From the NCBI GenBank assembly GCA_038527485.1, contig JBCBFT010000022.1, positions 1 to 64,000 of the forward strand: a stretch of DNA of 64,000 nt, read 5' to 3'. Position numbers and translations under genes: made by a program. Below, one piece after another: positions 36,217 through 44,202 of the stretch; within the stretch, counting starts at the first letter, position 1, and every line of letters starts with the position of its first letter. The stretch comes from JALEFZ01 sp038527485. Lineage in GTDB: Bacteria; Bacteroidota; Bacteroidia; J057. The notes under the pieces are model-generated. The model searched no databases. It was given only the letters and a program-made list of their open reading frames with translations, and was not told the origin of the DNA.

Positions 36217-37212
36217 ATGATGTTACTACGCTTCTCATTTCTCCTTTTATCCCTCTTTGCGTTTTCACTCTCCTACTGTCAAGGATTGTTTGATGAATCG
36301 GATATACTGCGGATTCGAATGGTAACGGATATTCCAGCAATTTTGGCTGATAGAGGGGATTCGGTCTCTTACCACAACGCCATGCTCACGTATGAGGATG
36401 CACGGGTAGGAAGTCAAATCAATTTGGACGTGAAGGTGAAGGCAAGAGGCAACTTCAGGAAGCAACCCTTTGTCTGCGAGTTTCCACCTCTACGTGTCAA
36501 ATTCAGAAAAAAGGATCGTGCGGGAACGATGTTTCAGAAGTATAAAAAACTCAAGTTGGTATGCCACTGTCAAGGCGATGATCTTGTGATGCAGGAGTAT
36601 CTGATTTACAAAGTATATCAGACACTTTCTCCCTATAGTCTGAGAGTCAGGCTGGCTGAGATTACATATGAAGATCAAACAGGAGATAAATATCCCGAGC
36701 GTCATCTTGCTTTCTTCATCGAGGATATCGATGATATGGCCAAGCGACTGGGTGGCGAAGAAATAAAGGATTCTCCAGGAGATCTTGACAGTATGAATCG
36801 TCACTATATGGCTATGGTCTACAGTTTCCAGTACTTCATAGGCAATAGAGACTGGGATATGGTCATTGGAAAAAATTTCAAGTTCATTTCTCTCCCTCAA
36901 GAGACAGGCCTCATTCCTGTACCCTATGATTTTGACTGGTCTAAAGTGGTGAGTGCCCCTTATACCGGACTACCTGAAGACTATGACGCCCGCAAGATTC
37001 GCCCCATTTGCCGCACAGAAGTAGAATCCAAAAAAATCATGGCAGCATATCAAAATGCTAAAGAAGAAATTCGCGCACTTTATAAAGAAGCGAAAGGAAT
37101 CAGTGGGAGAGACAAAAAGCGTGTCATGAAATTTTATGATGACTTTTATGATGACGCCCAAAATAGCCAATTAGAGGCTTCTCTTTTTCAAGGAGGATGT
37201 AGCGGTAACTAG
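36217..37212 (+). CDS. Exported CotH-like protein (possible atypical kinase fold)
   Basis: A 331-residue exported protein with a signal peptide ending near YCQ (residue 22). The order of motifs follows the CotH family of secreted atypical kinases: a nucleotide-proximal segment VKARGNFRKQ with FPPLRVKFRKK, a Lys-rich KYKKLKLV, then QEYLIYKVYQTLSPYSLRVR, and a late acidic block GNRDWDMVIGKNFKF with VPYDFDWSKVV. In CotH the Asn/Asp of the NxDR-like block and the DxD-like block bind metal and ATP. Identity is distant, so this is an inference from motif order. It may also be a non-catalytic relative. Confidence 0.6.
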   Translation: MMLLRFSFLLLSLFAFSLSYCQGLFDESDILRIRMVTDIPAILADRGDSVSYHNAMLTYEDARVGSQINLDVKVKARGNFRKQPFVCEFPPLRVKFRKKDRAGTMFQKYKKLKLVCHCQGDDLVMQEYLIYKVYQTLSPYSLRVRLAEITYEDQTGDKYPERHLAFFIEDIDDMAKRLGGEEIKDSPGDLDSMNRHYMAMVYSFQYFIGNRDWDMVIGKNFKFISLPQETGLIPVPYDFDWSKVVSAPYTGLPEDYDARKIRPICRTEVESKKIMAAYQNAKEEIRALYKEAKGISGRDKKRVMKFYDDFYDDAQNSQLEASLFQGGCSGN

Positions 37213-37409
37213 GGAATCTTGCGATAAATCATCAATTTTTTACGCAATGTGAAACATTTGCCGTAAATTGTACATGCACTAGGAACAAGTTCTCGCTATT
37301 TTTGCTGTGTTTCCTCAACATTCTTGGAAAAAATGTAAGAGAATTAACCACTTTCTTCAACCCTTGAATAGGAAACAGCGTCTTTTTACAAATTCTATTG
37401 CGGAGATTT

Positions 37410-37751
37410 ATGAAGCTCAAGTATTTTATCGGTACATGGATATTGATTCTAGGTTTTTCGACTTGTTTCCTAGTCGCAAGCCCTAATCATCCCCAGGCAT
37501 CAAAGTCTTCAGCCTCTCTGCTTCAGTTTGATGTCCATAGCCTCTCTATTATACCTCAGTGGGCTACTTTTTCGGATGAAAGGGATAGCACGAACATGCA
37601 GTCCACACACGACCCAAACGAAGATTCTGAGAATACAGATATTCAAGAGCCTCCTGCACCTGCTGATTCTACCCTCTCTCCTACTTGGTTACAAATGACC
37701 AATGCCATTCTGAAGATGTTCATGACACTTTATCAGTACTCTTTTCAATAG
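37410..37751 (+). CDS. Small exported protein of unknown function
   Basis: A 113-residue product with a signal peptide (MKLKYFIGTWILILGFSTCF) and an acidic, Ser/Pro-rich, probably unstructured middle (residues 60-95), ending in an amphipathic helix (WLQMTNAILKMFMTLYQYSF). I do not recognise it. The ATG at 37410 is preferred to a TTG four codons upstream. Codon use is like the neighbours, so it is probably a real gene. Confidence 0.55.
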   Translation: MKLKYFIGTWILILGFSTCFLVASPNHPQASKSSASLLQFDVHSLSIIPQWATFSDERDSTNMQSTHDPNEDSENTDIQEPPAPADSTLSPTWLQMTNAILKMFMTLYQYSFQ

Positions 37752-37866
37752 CTTCCTTTTTCCCATTCACGTAGTTGATAATTTTTATCCAGACCTGATC
37801 AAATTTGATGTAGACGATGTGGGTTTCTCTTGAAGAATCCATGGGATCGCCTTATCATTGCATTGT

Positions 37867-38643
37867 ATGACACCCATCCAATTTTCTCACGCCAACGGCT
37901 TCCCCGCAGCTTCCTATCGCACTTTTTTTGAAGAACTCCACCCACATCCTGTACATGCTGTACCCGCTTTTGGTCTAGGAGCATATCAAATCAAAAAAGA
38001 TTGGTGGCCATTGGTAGATGAATTAATCGCACATATTGAAGATCATGGAGACTATCCAGTAATCGGCCTGGGCCATTCTTTGGGGGGAATGTTGACGGTA
38101 TGGGCAGCCCTCAAGAGACCTGATCTTTTCTCCCAAATCATCCTCATGGACCCTCCTACGATAGGCTTTGTGCGGCGACTGGCGATGCATCTTGCCCGAA
38201 GCTTGGGACTTCTCGAACAATTTGCTGGAATCGTACGCAAAGCCAAAAACCGCAAAGATCACTTCCACGACAAAGAAGAGGCGTATCACTACTGGAAAGA
38301 AAAAGCCTTGTTTAGGAACTTTGATCCTCGGGCCTTCCAGGATTATGTAGATGCGAGCTTAATCCCTCATCCCTCCTCGGCTGGATATACCCTAAAAATC
38401 TCTCGTGAGTTAGAGGCACAAATTTTCTCGTCGATTCCCTTTAACTTTCAGTATCGACCTATCCAAAAACCTGCTTTTTATCTCGTGCCCGAACGATCAG
38501 TTCTCAACCCTCAGGAACAAAAGGAAATGGCCAGAACATTCCACGATTTTCAGTTTATTTCTACAAAAGGAGGCCACCTATTTCCGCTTGAAGAACCTAA
38601 AGCCACGGCTGATCTCGTCAAGGATTTGATTCATCAATCTTAA
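37867..38643 (+). CDS. Alpha/beta-fold hydrolase
   Basis: A 258-residue hydrolase of the alpha/beta fold. The oxyanion region is HANGFPA (8-14), the nucleophile elbow is GLGHSLGGM with Ser71, and the catalytic His is in KGGHLFPLE near residue 236. It resembles the short esterase/lipase-like group found widely in bacteria; the substrate is unknown. The ATG at 37867 is used; a TTG three codons upstream is open. The methionyl-tRNA formyltransferase gene follows after 105 bases but has its own promoter. Confidence 0.85.
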   Translation: MTPIQFSHANGFPAASYRTFFEELHPHPVHAVPAFGLGAYQIKKDWWPLVDELIAHIEDHGDYPVIGLGHSLGGMLTVWAALKRPDLFSQIILMDPPTIGFVRRLAMHLARSLGLLEQFAGIVRKAKNRKDHFHDKEEAYHYWKEKALFRNFDPRAFQDYVDASLIPHPSSAGYTLKISRELEAQIFSSIPFNFQYRPIQKPAFYLVPERSVLNPQEQKEMARTFHDFQFISTKGGHLFPLEEPKATADLVKDLIHQS

Positions 38644-38668
38644 AGAAAGAACAGATTAAGGCTAAATA

Positions 38669-38700
38669 TAGATTCCAAATATAATCTGGAGGAGGCAGTG
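38669..38700. repeat. Half copy (C) of the dispersed palindromic family
   Basis: TAGATT, a 9-base spacer, AATCTGGAGGAGGCAGTG. The right half matches the right arms at 5749-5772 and 61099-61125 (consensus CTGGAGGAGGnCAGT). Confidence 0.4.
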
Positions 38701-38713
38701 TACCACTTTTTTA

Positions 38714-38744
38714 TTTGTGTAGGTACTTAAAATCTGTAGGTTTG
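38714..38744 (+). promoter_or_regulatory. Bacteroidetes promoter of fmt, predicting a leaderless mRNA
   Basis: TTTG at 38714-38717, exactly 19 bases, then TAGGTTTG at 38737-38744, a full match to the consensus. The ATG begins 4 bases later, so the expected transcription start falls on or next to the start codon. Confidence 0.7.
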
Positions 38745-38748
38745 CGCC

Positions 38749-39669
38749 ATGCGAATAGTATTCATGGGGACACCTGAATTTTCGATCCCCACACTCGATA
38801 TATTGGTACAAGCAGGCTACGAAATCAGTGCTGTAGTGACAGCGCCTGACAAGCCTGCGGGCAGAGGCAACAAACTACGCCCTTCGCCTATCAAGACCTT
38901 TGCCTTATCCAAAGGACTACCCGTCTTACAACCCGTCAAGCTGAGAGATCCTGCCTTCATTGAGGAATTAGAAGCGATCGCCCCTGATCTCATGGTCGTC
39001 GTTGCTTTTCGCATGCTCCCTGAGATGGTATGGAGCATCCCTAAGATTGGGACATTCAACCTACACGCTTCCCTCCTCCCCGACTACCGAGGAGCTGCAC
39101 CCATCAATTGGGTGCTGATCAACGGGGAAAAGCAAACGGGACTTACTACATTTTTTATCGACAAGCAGATAGACACAGGAAGTTTGTTGCTACGTACAGC
39201 AGTAGATATCCCGTATGAGTGGACGGCTGGCGACTTACACGATCGCATGATGGTCCAAGGTGCTGAGCTAGTCTTAAAGACAGTCAAAGGATTAGAGGCG
39301 GGAAGCCTGACTGCCCAACCTCAAGACGAAAGCCTGTATCAGCATCCAGCCCCCAAGATTTTCAAAGAGGATTGTAGGATAAATTGGGATCAACCGCAAG
39401 ACAGTGTGTATCACTTCATTCGTGGGCTCTCGCCCTACCCTACTGCATTCACCATGCTGGAAGATAAGATCTTTAAGGTCTTCAAAGCACGAGAAGCGAC
39501 AGGAGATGCTGCACAGCCAGGTACACTCAAAGTAGAGAATGACCAGCTATTCGTAGCATGTCAGGAAGGATGGCTTGAGTTGCTGGAGATTCAGTTGCAG
39601 GGCAAGAAAAGAATCTCAGCGGGAGATTTTGTCAGGGGATACAGAGGAAGCCTTGAGAAGGTGGAATAA
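38749..39669 (+). CDS. fmt: Methionyl-tRNA formyltransferase
   Basis: Transfers a formyl group from 10-formyl-THF to Met-tRNA-fMet. The 306-residue protein is the normal length. The catalytic trio Asn104, His106 and Asp142 is in place in FNLHASLLPDYRGAAPINW and FIDKQIDTGS; the N-terminal signature is MGTPEFSIPTLDIL, with APDKPAGRG and the C-terminal OB-like tail (LEIQLQGKKRISAGDFVRGY). The first ATG follows a perfect promoter by four bases. The usual partner gene def is not adjacent. Confidence 0.95.
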   Translation: MRIVFMGTPEFSIPTLDILVQAGYEISAVVTAPDKPAGRGNKLRPSPIKTFALSKGLPVLQPVKLRDPAFIEELEAIAPDLMVVVAFRMLPEMVWSIPKIGTFNLHASLLPDYRGAAPINWVLINGEKQTGLTTFFIDKQIDTGSLLLRTAVDIPYEWTAGDLHDRMMVQGAELVLKTVKGLEAGSLTAQPQDESLYQHPAPKIFKEDCRINWDQPQDSVYHFIRGLSPYPTAFTMLEDKIFKVFKAREATGDAAQPGTLKVENDQLFVACQEGWLELLEIQLQGKKRISAGDFVRGYRGSLEKVE

Positions 39670-39804
39670 AGTATGGCTTTTTCTTATCTTTGAAATTACT
39701 TTTTCGCAAATGCCTCGTACATGAATACAAAGAGAGAATCATGCGAGCTACTTGTGTGAATTTTTCTTCTCTTTTTCTGCTAGTCTATCTATGAAGGATC
39801 TCTC

Positions 39805-40263
39805 ATGACAAGTTTTCGCAGCAAGCTATATCCTACATCTACCAACAAAGTGCGTGTCGTACAAGAAAGCTCCATGCAATACTATGCAGGCTTGAATGTC
39901 TTGATCATGCTCTATGTTATCGCGGCTATTTCGACGGGAGATTTCTCCTTCAATCTATTGTGGCAGGTGGTCATCATGGAGGTAATCGCAGTAGGATTGG
40001 GCAATATGCTGGGCAGGGCACGCCTTCATCGCAACTATGCGGAAATATTCTTCGTCGGAGACCACTTCTCCCTGATCTCTGTCTATGAAGTAGTGACAGA
40101 GCGAAAAAATCATGCCTTTCCTATGATGTACGCCAGTCCTTCCATGAATCCAGAAGGAGACCAGCTTACCTTTCATTTTAATGATCAAGTGATTACGCTC
40201 AGGCGCAAAGATTGGGAAGAATTCGATTTAATTGCGGACTATATGTTTGCGCGATTCCTGTAA
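39805..40263 (+). CDS. Membrane protein of unknown function
   Basis: A 152-residue protein with two membrane helices (about 28-45 and 50-68) and a soluble C-terminal domain (HRNYAEIFFVGDHFSLISVY, then FHFNDQVITLRRKDWEEFD) that looks like a small beta-rich PH-like unit. I do not recognise a family. Such short proteins are common in Bacteroidota. It is co-directional with fmt, 135 bases downstream. Confidence 0.65.
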   Translation: MTSFRSKLYPTSTNKVRVVQESSMQYYAGLNVLIMLYVIAAISTGDFSFNLLWQVVIMEVIAVGLGNMLGRARLHRNYAEIFFVGDHFSLISVYEVVTERKNHAFPMMYASPSMNPEGDQLTFHFNDQVITLRRKDWEEFDLIADYMFARFL

Positions 40264-40321
40264 TTCGAATCCGCTCAAACGGAGCTTTCATTAACGAGGA
40301 TCCTGCATGTATTGGTGCGGT

Positions 40322-40339
40322 ATATTCTATATAGAATAT
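40322..40339. repeat. Perfect 18-base AT palindrome
   Basis: ATATTCTATATAGAATAT lies between the ends of two convergent genes. With no G or C in the centre it is a weak terminator; it could be a binding site. Confidence 0.5.
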
Positions 40340-40403
40340 CTCGATTTATTGCGTCTCTCAATAGGAAATCAGTCCTATCGAAATTCATTCGTGACAATCA
40401 CTC

Positions 40404-41408
40404 TTACCTACGGATCAAAATCTTTGCTCGAATCGCATCTTCAGGCGTGCGCAAAATAGCATAATACGGTCCTGGTGCCATCTCACTCAAATCAATCTGT
40501 ACTTTGGGAGCAGACGGGTTGACGAATTTTACCTTTCTCAAGAGTGTTTCTTTTGACTTGGGGTCTATGATGAGTACGACTACTGAAGTAGGTTGTCGGA
40601 TGATAAAATCCAATGTCAGTTGATCCTGAATGTCGAGCTTTTCGATCCGCATCCCCGACTTAAAGAAAGAAATGGTATCCAAAAACGTGACGTCACCCAG
40701 CATGGACCTCATCCCTAATCGGTACTTGTTCCACCCTACACTCGGGTTTTTATCAAAGATACGATAGGTCTGCTCTGCTCTCGTATCGGCTAAGCTGGTC
40801 AGTGTATCTAGCAAGGTATAGACTGTGTCGTTGAGGCTTTTCTCTATCCAATAGGAGTCCACCATCAAGTGCTCCTCTGCCTTCCAACCTACGGCTACTG
40901 AATCTCCTTGGCGCCTAGCAAAAATATGGGTGAGCTTAAAACTGATTCTACTTTCTTCCCCTCGTACCATTTCCTCCTCTGCCTCCTTCAAAATATCTTG
41001 GTCACAATCTCCTGTCTGCACGGTCAGTTTGAAGGGCTGAAACGCAAAGCCACGATCATCAGTTAAGCGATTATTTACTTCAAGGATATAAATCGTCTGG
41101 GGTTGTAAGCGCTCCTTGAGGGTCAGGAGGATATATCCTAGTTTTGTCTTGTATTCCAACCCTATTTTGATGGACTTTCTGGGTTTACCCTTGGGATACA
41201 GTCGGACACTCTCTGCTGTGAGTGTAGCCAAGTCCAAGGCATTTCCTTCAGGGGAGAACCTGACTGTCACGGTGATATTCGTATTGCAAGCAAGATTCGT
41301 AGCTCCTTCACTGGGGAAGGTTCCTTGCACATAGGGGTTTTGGGCGCAGAGCATGTTCCCTAATATTCCCAGAAAAAGTACGAGTAAAAATCCTGCTTGT
41401 AAGTTCAT
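40404..41408 (-). CDS. Exported protein with SbsA-type Ig-like domain and possible type IX sorting tail
   Basis: A 334-residue exported protein (signal peptide MNLQAGFLLVLFLGILGNML, ends CAQ). Residues about 25-125 match the Big_5/SbsA Ig-like domain: GTFPSEGATNLACNTNITVT, FSPEGNALD and YILEVNNRLTDDRGFAF. The C-terminal 70 residues (QIDLSEMAPGPYYAILRTPE, then DAIRAKILIRR) have the spacing of a type IX sorting domain: a GxYY strand, then a final basic strand. This predicts export to the cell surface by the type IX machinery, an inference. It is divergent from the ECF sigma gene at 41620. Confidence 0.7.
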   Translation of the reverse strand: MNLQAGFLLVLFLGILGNMLCAQNPYVQGTFPSEGATNLACNTNITVTVRFSPEGNALDLATLTAESVRLYPKGKPRKSIKIGLEYKTKLGYILLTLKERLQPQTIYILEVNNRLTDDRGFAFQPFKLTVQTGDCDQDILKEAEEEMVRGEESRISFKLTHIFARRQGDSVAVGWKAEEHLMVDSYWIEKSLNDTVYTLLDTLTSLADTRAEQTYRIFDKNPSVGWNKYRLGMRSMLGDVTFLDTISFFKSGMRIEKLDIQDQLTLDFIIRQPTSVVVLIIDPKSKETLLRKVKFVNPSAPKVQIDLSEMAPGPYYAILRTPEDAIRAKILIRR

Positions 41409-41619
41409 GTGTCCCTTTTTACGGATGCAATATACAAAGCTGCTACATATGGTCTTATCAAAAACTCCTCTTACGAGTCTACTTATTCCTCTCTTTCATA
41501 TGCTTTTTCTTTTATAACATGGTCTCTAGTTGGATATACTTAAGTGAGCCTTAGGAAGTTTCTTTTCGAATATTTATAATAATTTTCTTAATGTTACGTA
41601 TTCGTCGACTTATGGTACT

Positions 41620-42222
41620 ATGAAGCGAAGGGAGATCTCATTTAGCGAACAGGAAATTGTGCAGGGATTGAAAAAGGGCGGGCAGTCAGCCGAGCAGATG
41701 CTGGCATACATGTACAGGACATATAGGGAACAAGTACTGATTCGTCTGCAGCAATACAGCGCATCTGAGGCAGAGGCAGCAGATGTATTTCAGGATGGTA
41801 TTATTCAGATCTTGATGGCTGTGCAGCAGGGAAAATTTAGAGGTGACAGCAGCCTCAAGACCTATCTATCTGTCGTATGCAGAAATCTGTGGTTCAAGCA
41901 GATTCGGAGCAAAGATGTCGCTGATCGGTATGTCCAGAAAGTCGATACCCCTGAAGCAGATTTTGAGAGTCCTGAATGGCTCCTTTTAGAAGAGGATCAA
42001 CTCACACAAGTACAGTCTTTTTTGGGTCAACTAAAGGCTAAGTGTAAGGAGGTACTCAACCTATGGGCGCGGCATTACTCTATGAAAGAAATTGCCGAAA
42101 CACTAGGTTATCAGAATGCTCAAGTAGTTCGCAATAAAAAAAATCAGTGCTTAAAAGAAGTAAAACACAGACTTGCTCAGGACCCTTTGATACAATCGTG
42201 GCTTTCAGAATTGTATGTGTAA
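41620..42222 (+). CDS. RNA polymerase sigma factor, ECF (sigma-70 family)
   Basis: A 200-residue ECF sigma factor. Region 2 spans about residues 27-95 (LAYMYRTYREQVLIRLQQYS, EAADVFQDGIIQILMAVQQG, LKTYLSVVCRNLWFKQIR) and region 4 about 130-185 (LKAKCKEVLNLWARHYSMKE, IAETLGYQNAQVVRNKKNQC). The VVRNKKNQC end is typical of a common Bacteroidota ECF group. Followed after 37 bases by a membrane protein that is the probable anti-sigma factor. Confidence 0.88.
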   Translation: MKRREISFSEQEIVQGLKKGGQSAEQMLAYMYRTYREQVLIRLQQYSASEAEAADVFQDGIIQILMAVQQGKFRGDSSLKTYLSVVCRNLWFKQIRSKDVADRYVQKVDTPEADFESPEWLLLEEDQLTQVQSFLGQLKAKCKEVLNLWARHYSMKEIAETLGYQNAQVVRNKKNQCLKEVKHRLAQDPLIQSWLSELYV

Positions 42223-42259
42223 GGCAAACAGCAGGTAAAAAAACGGGTTGAGAAGGGTA

Positions 42260-42988
42260 ATGGAACAATTTGAACAAATAGAGGCCTATCTGTCGGGGGA
42301 ATTGGAGGGGGATATGTTGGCACAGTTTGAGGCGCAGCTTCAAACGGATGCTCAATTGGCAGAAGAGGTACGACTGCAAAGTGCCAGCCACAAACTACTT
42401 CAGGCAAGTCAACAGGCATATTATAAGGCATTTTTACAAGATATAGAGGCAGGATACCAACAAGAGGCTAGCGTTATCCCATGGTACAGCCGTCCTGCCT
42501 ATCAGATGGCTGCTGTGCTGTTACTTTTATGCTTGGCCGCCGTGGTCTGGTTTCAGGTGTCCTCTCCAAGCGAGACCTACACCTATGCAGATGCTTTGCA
42601 ACCTTATCCAAATTATCTGTCTGCTCGTGGGGGAACTGATATGGACTCTTTACTACAAATAGGATTGGAGGCCTATGATAAAGAAATGTATCCCTTGGCT
42701 GTAGAGTCATTGAAGGCATTTTATGAGGAAGCCGAAAATGGGAAACAAGCAGAATTGTATTTGGGTATTTCCTATCTTTTTGATCAAAAATATTCACAGG
42801 CAATCGATATTCTGGAGCAGATTTCTCCTTCAGTAAATTACTGGTATACCGGACAATGGTATTTAGCACTTGCTTACGGTCTAGGGGGGCAAGAGGCAAA
42901 ATCTCAGGCCATTTTTAAAGAAATTGCTGCAAATGAAACAGGCTTATATCCCTATCAAGAGCAAGCCGTAAAGTTACTGAAGCCCTAA
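42260..42988 (+). CDS. Membrane-anchored putative anti-sigma factor with periplasmic TPR-like domain
   Basis: A 242-residue protein in the place normally held by the anti-sigma gene. Residues 1-70 are an acidic soluble segment with the EAYLSGELEGDMLAQFEAQL pattern of anti-sigma N-termini (compare zinc-less anti-sigma families). One membrane helix lies at about 84-102. The outside part (about 125-242) looks like tetratricopeptide repeats: QIGLEAYDKEMYPLAVESLK, then AELYLGISYLFDQKYSQAID and WYLALAYGLGGQEAKSQAIF. This fits an inner-membrane sensor that holds the sigma factor. The ATG at 42260 is used; a TTG is open four codons upstream. Confidence 0.78.
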   Translation: MEQFEQIEAYLSGELEGDMLAQFEAQLQTDAQLAEEVRLQSASHKLLQASQQAYYKAFLQDIEAGYQQEASVIPWYSRPAYQMAAVLLLLCLAAVVWFQVSSPSETYTYADALQPYPNYLSARGGTDMDSLLQIGLEAYDKEMYPLAVESLKAFYEEAENGKQAELYLGISYLFDQKYSQAIDILEQISPSVNYWYTGQWYLALAYGLGGQEAKSQAIFKEIAANETGLYPYQEQAVKLLKP

Positions 42989-43298
42989 TCCTTCATGATA
43001 TGGGACCCCCATCTCCATGCGCTGTGTAGTCATGTATTTACGCAGCGCATGTTGTTTTACCTTGTCCTTTATTTGCGCATAAAATGCGACGAAAAGCGGC
43101 TAGAGATTCTTTTATCGAGTTTTCTCTAGCTGTGAGGGAGGTCATATTGGCCCACATCAAACTATTCCAAACCCTGCACACAGCGTTCATCCTCAGATAA
43201 GTATATATGTAACCTTTTAGAATTTAAAACATTCCACTTGTCTGTGTCTTATTGTTTTAATTCAATCTCGCAATATTGCGCTACACCAATCTTTTATT
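42989..43298. other. Intergenic region after the sigma/anti-sigma pair
   Basis: 310 bases; contains the terminator at 43016-43051 and, to the right, AT-rich sequence leading to the aldo/keto reductase start. No gene is seen. Confidence 0.5.
43016..43058 (+). terminator. Strong hairpin terminator
   Basis: CATGCGCTGTGTA pairs with TACGCAGCGCATG (one T-G wobble) around a 10-base loop, then TTGTTTT. It ends the sigma/anti-sigma transcript. Confidence 0.75.
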
Positions 43299-44198
43299 AT
43301 GAGACTTCGCCCGTTAGGTACAACAGATTTACAAGTGAGTGAAATTTCACTTGGCTGTATGTCTTTGGGCTTGGACCACCAAGAAAATGCACGTATCATT
43401 CACGCTGCTTGTGATCATGGCGTAAATTTATTTGATACGGCAGATCTCTACGACAAGGGTTTCAATGAAATATCCTTGGGAAAGGCATTAAAGGATAGGC
43501 GAGATAAGGTCTTTATTGCCACAAAAGTGGGAAACGAGTGGCAAGAAGATGGCATGGGATGGCAATGGAATCCCCATAAGTCTTATATTCAAAAAGCTGT
43601 ATACGAATCATTACGCAGATTAGATACGGACTATATTGACCTTTACCAATTGCATGGAGGGACCATAGAAGATCCTTTGGACGAGACAATTAGTGCATTT
43701 GAAGAATTGAAACAAGCGGGACTCATCCGTCATTATGGCATTTCTTCTATCCGCCCCAATGTCGTCAGGTCTTGGGTTCCCCATACGAATCTCGCCTCTG
43801 TGATGACGCAATATAGTTTGATAGACAAACGTCCCGAAGAATTCACCCTCAATTATTTGAGCCAGCATGGTGTGGGAGTGATCGTAAGAGGGGCCATTGC
43901 TAAAGGATATCTTGTAGGCAAACCTTCTATGGACCTGTTGGGTCATTCTTCTTCTGATATCCAGTACTTTACCCAGAGACTCATTGAACTTTCACAGGAC
44001 ACTCCCTATTCTCCCTTACATTTAGCTATTGCATTTACACTTGGACATCCTTCGACTGCAACGGTAACTGTAGGAGCCTCTAGGGCAAGTCATATCATTC
44101 AAAGCGCAGAGTTGATGCAACTACCGCCTCTCCCTGCTGAGCTTTATGACGCACTCAATGCCCTGACACCTGCTTTTGCCTACGATTCGCACAGATAG
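43299..44198 (+). CDS. Aldo/keto reductase
   Basis: A 299-residue NAD(P)H-dependent oxidoreductase of the aldo/keto reductase barrel fold. The catalytic residues are visible: Asp and Tyr in NLFDTADLYDKG, Lys in FIATKVG, and His in YQLHGG. The start RLRPLGTTDLQVSEISLGCM is characteristic of the group close to general-stress and sugar-aldehyde reductases. The NADPH-binding tail (TVTVGASRASHI) is present. Substrate unknown. It ends 4 bases from the convergent GldB gene. Confidence 0.9.
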   Translation: MRLRPLGTTDLQVSEISLGCMSLGLDHQENARIIHAACDHGVNLFDTADLYDKGFNEISLGKALKDRRDKVFIATKVGNEWQEDGMGWQWNPHKSYIQKAVYESLRRLDTDYIDLYQLHGGTIEDPLDETISAFEELKQAGLIRHYGISSIRPNVVRSWVPHTNLASVMTQYSLIDKRPEEFTLNYLSQHGVGVIVRGAIAKGYLVGKPSMDLLGHSSSDIQYFTQRLIELSQDTPYSPLHLAIAFTLGHPSTATVTVGASRASHIIQSAELMQLPPLPAELYDALNALTPAFAYDSHR

Positions 44199-44202
44199 AT
44201 TC

